Below, piece after piece: positions 59,539-63,098 of a DNA stretch of 63,098 nt. Location: positions 1 to 63,098 of the forward strand of contig JBEEJO010000001.1 in the NCBI GenBank assembly GCA_041169145.1, read 5' to 3'. Source of the stretch: DATJQA01 sp041169145. Its GTDB lineage: Bacteria > Patescibacteriota > Minisyncoccia > UBA6257 > 2-01-FULL-56-20. The notes under the pieces are model-generated. The model was not told the origin of the DNA, searched no databases, and worked only from the letters and a program-made list of their open reading frames with translations. Positions within the stretch are counted from its first letter, which is position 1; every line of letters begins with the position of its first letter. The position numbers and the translations under genes were made by a program.

Positions 59539-59691
59539 CTACTTTTTCCCGCACTGCGGGCAAACCCGGTGCTCAAGCTTCGGGCCGCCGCAATTCTTGC
59601 AGACGCGGAGTCCCCGCTTTTTGAGCGCCAAATGCGACCGGCGTCTGCCGGTCTTGCCATGCGAGTGATGTTTTGTTGGTACGCCTCCCAT
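59539..59691 (-). CDS. rpmF: 50S ribosomal protein bL32
   Basis: The 50-aa protein begins MGGVPTKHHSHGKTGRRRSH and has the four zinc ligands in CKNCGGP and CPQCGKK. The start at 59691 is set by the L32 N-terminus. It lies 95 bp before nusB in the same direction. Confidence 0.94.
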   Translation of the reverse strand: MGGVPTKHHSHGKTGRRRSHLALKKRGLRVCKNCGGPKLEHRVCPQCGKK

Positions 59692-59818
59692 GTGCCAGTC
59701 TTGCCCAAGAACGAAGCGATTGGATGCAAAGCCGAGCATCCCGAGCAGCGTCGAGGGATTTCTTGGTGACTATCGGTGACCCGGTGAATAGTATAGAAAA
59801 TACCTCATAAAGTCAAAA

Positions 59819-59849
59819 GCGGGGCGAGGACCGGTGGTCCTCGCCCCGC
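59819..59849 (-). terminator. Strong terminator downstream of rnhB
   Basis: GCGGGGCGAGGACC (59819-59832) pairs perfectly with GGTCCTCGCCCCGC (59836-59849). On the minus strand it is followed by TTTTGACTTTAT. The 114 bp between it and the rnhB stop holds only an unconvincing 17-codon frame. Confidence 0.7.
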
Positions 59850-59963
59850 ACGTCGCAGCCCGGGGCTCCTTCTATCCGTCGATGGTGTCGTTCCTCATTT
59901 GCACGCTCCCGTGTTCGGGGTTCACGGCGGACGTCTTTGGGCGACCTGGTACTGATAGCTATT

Positions 59964-60566
59964 CTATGACAAAAATGTTCGGCGGTGAATAGGGCTTGGT
60001 CCAATACGCCGAACGGCGGCGAGATGCGCCCGAGTGCCATAGCCCTTGTGGAGCTCAAATCCGTAGCCGGGATAGTGCTCTGCCATCCGCTTCATAAAGC
60101 GATCCCGCGTTACCTTTGCAATAATGGACGCCATCGCTACCGCCGGAATGTTCTCGTCGCCCTTAATAATGGTCTTCGCCTTGAGCGATGCGCTATGCGC
60201 TTTATCTTTGAGGAACAATCCCCCGTCCAAGAACACGCGTCCGCGAACCGCAAGGCGCGTGAAAGCTCGCCATGCAGCGAGATTCGCCGCGCGCGATATG
60301 TTCCGTTTCTCTATCTGGCGCGGATAGACGCGCGCGACAGCGTAGCGGATACGCGGATGTCTCGTGAGATGCGCATACCACGCATCCCGTTGTTTCGGCG
60401 TAAGCTTCTTGGAATCGTGAAGCGCGGAGAGCTTATTGCTGCTATGTGAACGCATAGCGCCTCTTTGTGCCAGCGTATCAGGGAGAGCGACCGCGCACAC
60501 AACAACCGGTCCGGCCAACGGACCCCGGCCGACTTCGTCGATGCCGATGGTATATCTCACGAACAC
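59964..60566 (-). CDS. rnhB: Ribonuclease HII
   Basis: The 200-aa protein has the acidic active-site motif GIDEVGRGPLAGPVV, the second Asp in VFLDGGLFL, and AMASIIAKVTRDRFM with GFELHKGYGTRAHL. It removes RNA from RNA-DNA hybrids. The start codon is GTG at 60566. The C-terminus ends at IGPSPIHRRTF, as usual. Confidence 0.94.
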   Translation of the reverse strand: MFVRYTIGIDEVGRGPLAGPVVVCAVALPDTLAQRGAMRSHSSNKLSALHDSKKLTPKQRDAWYAHLTRHPRIRYAVARVYPRQIEKRNISRAANLAAWRAFTRLAVRGRVFLDGGLFLKDKAHSASLKAKTIIKGDENIPAVAMASIIAKVTRDRFMKRMAEHYPGYGFELHKGYGTRAHLAAVRRIGPSPIHRRTFLS

Positions 60567-60675
60567 ATCATAACAGATGCGCAGGCGCGGATGCCTTGTC
60601 TTGAGCTTGCCGAATGGAAAGATGGTCGAACGGTGCCTCTTACCGAACCGAACCCACTCTCTGGGCCCAGCAGGA

Positions 60676-61497
60676 CTACTTCGTGTTCGTTATGCAGCCC
60701 GAGAACGTCGTCGTACCGTTTTCGGTGATGAATGCGGTATCACCCTTATTCCAGAAAACGAATGATTCATCATCTTTCGCGTAACGCGCACCGGAAGCGG
60801 AGATAGCTCGGGGAACGGACAATTTCCTCTCGTCGCTTAGTACCAGGTCGACATATTTGTCGTCCGTCGGATAAAAAGTCACCGTAATAGTTTTATGGGA
60901 GTCGCAAGAGAACACGGCTGTTTTCGGCGCTGTTGCCGTGCAATATTCTTCCCACTGCCGGATGCAGGTCTGTTTGGCATCACACCAGCTGTAGCCTGCC
61001 GCAACAAGACAGCCATGTTCGTCTTTCTGTCCGCCGATCGCTTGCTCGTGGGTTATCTGGAAAGGCGCGCTTTCTCCCGCGATCACGTCTGTGATCGGAA
61101 TGGATGCGTAGCTATTCACGGATACCACATACGTTCCTGTCGGATACATGTCGGAGATGGTCCACTCAATGCTTCCCATATTATCGAGGTTCACAAAAAC
61201 AATAGGGTCGAACTCCTGGCCCTCGGTCTGGAGGGGCGGTGGAGGCACTCTGCGCAAAGTGACGGAAATTTTATTATCTGGCGAGGTATTTTTTGTGGTC
61301 CATGAAATAGCGTGCGTGGAGCCGGTCGCCCACGTGTCACCGCCATTCGGAGATGTGACCGTGACCGAAGGCGTCGTTTGAAACTGCTTATTTTTCCCCA
61401 AGACGTATAATCCTCCTGCAATAACCGCGATTCCCGCGACTAACAGAACGATAACCAGCGGTGTAAAAGCGGACCGTTGCCTTGAATTATGGAACAT
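60676..61497 (-). CDS. Surface protein with KNH-like and MliC (lysozyme-inhibitor) domains
   Basis: The 273-aa protein has an N-terminal anchor (AFTPLVIVLLVAGIAVIAGG), a KNH/Ser-Thr-rich-type beta domain (VTVTSPNGGDTWATGSTHAI, residues about 43-150), a small Cys module (EHGCLVAAGYSWCDAKQTCI), and a C-terminal MliC domain (about 190-273: FSCDSHKTITVTFYP, ASGARYAKDDESFVFWNKGD). MliC proteins inhibit C-type lysozymes. TAGAAT lies 6 nt before the ATG, so the transcript is leaderless. A protective role against lysozyme is inferred. Confidence 0.8.
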   Translation of the reverse strand: MFHNSRQRSAFTPLVIVLLVAGIAVIAGGLYVLGKNKQFQTTPSVTVTSPNGGDTWATGSTHAISWTTKNTSPDNKISVTLRRVPPPPLQTEGQEFDPIVFVNLDNMGSIEWTISDMYPTGTYVVSVNSYASIPITDVIAGESAPFQITHEQAIGGQKDEHGCLVAAGYSWCDAKQTCIRQWEEYCTATAPKTAVFSCDSHKTITVTFYPTDDKYVDLVLSDERKLSVPRAISASGARYAKDDESFVFWNKGDTAFITENGTTTFSGCITNTK

Positions 61498-61631
61498 GCC
61501 CCCATTCTAGCACTTTCCATTCTTGTAACGAGGGGCCATCGACGCGCGTGCATCGTGGCCCCATTGTCTTCCCCCGCTCACTTCACGGGCTCAAGCTGGC
61601 GGGCGTGGTACCGGTTCCTCCTCGAACGTAG

Positions 61632-61675
61632 AAAATGCAATGCCCCACCGCGAGGGTGAGGTATTGCATTTTTTT
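61632..61675. terminator. Bidirectional terminator at the edge of the tRNA-Tyr region
   Basis: AAATGCAAT (61633-61641) pairs with ATTGCATTT (61663-61671), continued inside by CCCCACC/GGTGAGG. T-runs follow on both strands (TTTTTTT on plus, ATTTTC on minus). It closes the minus-strand small genes. Confidence 0.65.
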
Positions 61676-61676
61676 G

Positions 61677-61704
61677 TATGCGCAGGGAGAGACGATGTTC
61701 GAAC
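61677..61704 (-). repeat. tRNA 3'-end-like repeat carrying the tRNA-Tyr acceptor strand
   Basis: Minus strand: GTTCGAACATCGTC followed by TCTCCCTGCGCA. The last 11 nt equal the 3' acceptor end of tRNA-Tyr (62214-62224). It lies just after the stop of the 49-aa gene. Confidence 0.65.
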
Positions 61705-61709
61705 GTACT

Positions 61710-61859
61710 TTATTTCTGCTTACGCGGAATAAGGTAAAGAAACCAAATGAACCAAAGAAGCCAGAGCATATCTTTCCAGTCTTGGGTAAATATCCCAGGA
61801 ATACCCAAAAGACCAAGAAATCCCAAAAGACCCAACATCCGGTTCTTATTCATATTCAT
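61710..61859 (-). CDS. 49-aa membrane protein rich in Gly-Leu-Leu
   Basis: The protein MNMNKNRMLGLLGFLGLLGI continues into a second hydrophobic stretch (MLWLLWFIWFLYLI) and a basic end (PRKQK). It resembles the LGFLGFLG-type short membrane proteins of DUF3796 character. An extended -10 (TGgTAGAAT) lies about 7 nt upstream, predicting a leaderless mRNA. It is flanked by two copies of the 3'-end-like repeat in the same orientation. A start at 61853 is possible. Confidence 0.6.
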   Translation of the reverse strand: MNMNKNRMLGLLGFLGLLGIPGIFTQDWKDMLWLLWFIWFLYLIPRKQK

Positions 61860-61882
61860 AGAAATATTCTACCACTGTTCTT

Positions 61883-61910
61883 GGTGCACCGGATGGGACG
61901 ATGTTCGAAC
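61883..61910 (-). repeat. tRNA 3'-end-like repeat with a different acceptor-like tail
   Basis: Minus strand: GTTCGAACATCGTCCCATCC followed by GGTGCACC. The first 20 nt are identical to 15073-15092, but the tail GGTGCACC matches neither the Leu nor the Tyr acceptor end. Confidence 0.6.
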
Positions 61911-61914
61911 TAGT

Positions 61915-62004
61915 CTATCGAGTAAATAGATACCAAATACCAATCAAAGCAAGTATCACTAGAAGACCAATTGCCCTGCCGACATAAAACTTTCTGAGGT
62001 TCAT
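61915..62004 (-). CDS. 29-aa single-helix membrane peptide
   Basis: MNLRKFYVGRAIGLLVILAL plus IGIWYLFTR: a basic N-terminus and one membrane helix, a plausible small protein. TATACT lies about 6 nt before the ATG, giving a leaderless mRNA. It is framed by the tRNA-Tyr-like 3' relic (62037-62057) and the repeat at 61883. Such a short frame is only moderately certain. Confidence 0.45.
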   Translation of the reverse strand: MNLRKFYVGRAIGLLVILALIGIWYLFTR

Positions 62005-62040
62005 ATGTAACAGTATAACAGTATCAAAACATCTTAGTGC

Positions 62041-62169
62041 GCAGGGAGGGATTGAACGTCGCTCGTCGCTATACAGCAACTCGCTCTCACGAACCCAGCG
62101 GTTCGTGTGCTCCGCCACGGGAAACCTCCCGGTTTCCCGACCCCATCCCCGTTCGAATCCCTCCTCTGC
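62041..62169. repeat. Cloverleaf-like inverted-repeat element next to tRNA-Tyr
   Basis: The outer arms are a tRNA-Tyr 3'-end relic (GCAGGGAGGGATTGAAC, 62041-62057) and its near-exact inverted copy (62151-62169). Inside are three perfect hairpins: GTCGCT/AGCAAC-type (62065-62080, with one G-U), CACGAACC/GGTTCGTG (62088-62107) and CGGGAAACC/GGTTTCCCG (62118-62139). The closing stem plus three arms would fold as a cloverleaf of about 130 nt. No open frame is credible here. Confidence 0.65.
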
Positions 62170-62174
62170 AAGCA

Positions 62175-62207
62175 AAATTCTGGATACCGCAAGGGTATCC
62201 AGAATTT
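62175..62207 (-). terminator. Hairpin downstream of tRNA-Tyr
   Basis: AAATTCTGGATACC (62175-62188) pairs perfectly with GGTATCCAGAATTT (62194-62207). On the minus strand a short T-run belongs to the stem end (ATTTTGCTTGC). It probably ends the tRNA-Tyr transcript. Confidence 0.55.
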
Positions 62208-62213
62208 GGTGTG

Positions 62214-62297
62214 TGCGCAGGGAGGGATTCGAACCCCCGTAGGCCGTAGGCCGCCACGTTTACAGCGTGGTACAATTGACCGCTCTGTCACCTGCGC
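62214..62297 (-). tRNA. tRNA-Tyr (anticodon GTA)
   Basis: Acceptor GCGCAGG pairs with CCTGCGC, discriminator A; the anticodon stem CCACG/CGTGG encloses CTGTAAA (anticodon GTA). A long variable arm and the T arm GGGGG-TTCGAAT-CCCTC complete a class II tRNA. CCA is not encoded. Its anticodon is a substrate type for Tgt (29804-31006). Confidence 0.96.
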
Positions 62298-62303
62298 AAT
62301 TTC

Positions 62304-62690
62304 CTATTTTTTAGAGGGCTTTGTGGCGTTATCTTCCTTCTCAACCTCCTTTTCCAACGGGCCGGTCAGTTCCTTCATATACTCGTTATGATCGCCATTC
62401 TTCCCGTTGCCGTTCCCATTGCCATTTCCCATATTCATCGTTTTGAGCTTCCCCGTCAAATAGTTGTCAAAGCGCATGAGATTTATCTTCATCCTGCGAA
62501 GCGTTTTCCCCATGAACGCGTTCATCGTCTCGTCAACTTTTCCGGGAATGTCGGATGTTATCATGCGTTCAAAAACACCCTTCCGATCCGGATCTCCGGA
62601 TTCTTCAATGCGCGGCAACGTCCGCACGACGAGATACAACATCGTCGCGAGCGCCAGGAACAAGATATCGGTCAGGATGAGCTGGAGCAT
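62304..62690 (-). CDS. Single-pass membrane protein of unknown function
   Basis: The 128-aa protein has one N-terminal membrane helix (ILFLALATMLYLVVRTLP), an amphipathic cytoplasmic region and a Gly-Asn repeat (NMGNGNGNGNGKNGD) followed by a charged tail. No family is recognised. It lies 9 nt after tsf in the same direction, so it is probably co-expressed with translation genes. Confidence 0.65.
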   Translation of the reverse strand: MLQLILTDILFLALATMLYLVVRTLPRIEESGDPDRKGVFERMITSDIPGKVDETMNAFMGKTLRRMKINLMRFDNYLTGKLKTMNMGNGNGNGNGKNGDHNEYMKELTGPLEKEVEKEDNATKPSKK

Positions 62691-62699
62691 GCGGTATGT

Positions 62700-63098
62700 T
62701 TAAACCTCGTACCGGACGAACCGGTTGACGCGGACATTCTCTCCCACGCGAGCGATGACATCCTGCACGAGCGAGTTCACCTTCCGGGATTCGTCGCGAA
62801 CATAAGGCTGTTCCAACAGCTCCTCAACGGTCTTCGGCTCCATCGCGGCGATCTGCATCACCAGCTCCTGCGCGAGCTCCTTGAACGGTTCCGAACGCAC
62901 GACAAAATCCGTCTCGGCGCGCACATCAAGCAGAACGCCGATACGCTCGTTGTGTATATACGCCTTGATAAGCCCGGCACCGGTCTCCCGATCCGCGCGT
63001 TTTTCCACCTTTGCGAGGCCGCGCTCCTGGATGAGCTTCTTTGCGCTCTCAAAATTGCCTTCCGCGTCCTGGAGGGCGCGTTTGCAGTCCATAACGCC
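62700..63098 (-). CDS. tsf: Elongation factor Ts, partial (start outside window)
   Basis: The visible 132 codons contain the EF-Ts core: VMDCKRALQDAEGNFESA, KLIQERGLAKVEKRADR and LLDVRAETDFVVRSEPFKEL, the TDFV motif that contacts EF-Tu. The frame continues past the right edge (a Gly-Val precedes MDCKRAL), so the N-terminal helical part is missing only because of the window. The C-terminus ends soon after the core, so the protein is the short single-core type, lacking the second subdomain seen in E. coli. Confidence 0.93.
   Translation of the reverse strand, partial: GVMDCKRALQDAEGNFESAKKLIQERGLAKVEKRADRETGAGLIKAYIHNERIGVLLDVRAETDFVVRSEPFKELAQELVMQIAAMEPKTVEELLEQPYVRDESRKVNSLVQDVIARVGENVRVNRFVRYEV

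Noticed and set aside
59850..59963. Possible 17-codon minus-strand frame between rnhB and its terminator
   Set aside because: No promoter, ribosome site or hydrophobic pattern; more simply a 3' untranslated region.
61635..61913. 92-codon plus-strand frame opposite the 49-aa gene
   Set aside because: It is the antisense of the Gly-Leu-Leu protein; low-complexity Lys/Pro content and lack of expression signals indicate a shadow frame.
62105..62170. A plus-strand tRNA suggested by TTCGAATCCCTCC near 62152
   Set aside because: The T stem does not pair and there is no anticodon arm; it is the inverted arm of the cloverleaf-like element.
1..63098. CRISPR array or restriction/defence system
   Set aside because: No regularly spaced repeats and no Cas, methylase, restriction or toxin-antitoxin genes were recognised in either strand.

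Overview
The window looks like a piece of a small-genomed Patescibacteria (CPR) chromosome, most likely Parcubacteria-like. The evidence is compact and mostly minus-strand gene order, shortened versions of universal proteins (EF-Ts, RecO, SMC, AspRS without its GAD insert, RF1 without domain 1), DUF11-type and Cys-rich surface proteins of a kind common in these genomes, a solitary 16S rRNA gene with primer-site mismatches, and leaderless promoters in which the -10 box lies 6-10 nt from the ATG. The genetic code is standard (UGA is used as stop). Assignment to a lineage is inference; the 16S gene would settle it.

Layout. 1-12.9 kb: cell-wall and replication genes (scpA end, an L,D-transpeptidase/D,D-carboxypeptidase fusion, a glycoside hydrolase, dnaX, frr, holB, mreB, an XRE-MurA fusion, glyS, a DUF11-like surface protein, recO). 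12.9-15.5 kb: small membrane proteins, then a tRNA-Leu locus with a hairpin-interrupted tRNA relic, a GIY-YIG nuclease gene, the intact tRNA-Leu, an AT-rich surface-protein gene and a tRNA 3'-end-like repeat. 15.5-21 kb: rplS, three receiver-only response regulators, an isolated 16S rRNA gene with its processing stem and promoter, rpmE and a short prfA. 21-25 kb: two Nudix genes, ndk, aspS, mgtC-like. 25-26.7 kb: three monocistronic genes with consensus promoters, Shine-Dalgarno sites and terminators. 26.7-45.3 kb: RNA and DNA processing (thpR, nth, tgt, dus), a 594-aa Cys-rich protein, oxidative pentose phosphate genes (zwf-gnd-pgl), an ABC exporter, D-lactate dehydrogenase-like, ppsA and glycerate kinase. 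45.4-49.5 kb: a large secreted Cys-rich protein, its operon partner and a lipoprotein. 49.7-55.5 kb: a copper/thiol redox cluster. 55.5-60.6 kb: rpsP, smc, rnc, nusB, rpmF, rnhB. 60.7-63.1 kb: an MliC-domain surface protein, two tiny membrane proteins among tRNA 3'-end-like repeats, a cloverleaf-like inverted repeat, tRNA-Tyr and tsf.

The most notable observations concern translation and tRNA-linked DNA. The 16S rRNA ends GGATCA-ATTAAAC, without CCTCC, although the flanking pre-16S processing stem is intact. Nearly all housekeeping genes here lack a Shine-Dalgarno site and several are leaderless, while five or six small monocistronic genes carry perfect GGAGG sites, their own promoters and their own terminators. 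Separately, both tRNA genes are followed by small genes and by a short repeat in which a common sequence (GTTCGAACATCGTC) is joined to a copy of that tRNA's own acceptor 3' strand. This is what minimal elements inserted at tRNA 3' ends would leave. No integrase is visible in the window, so mobility remains a hypothesis.
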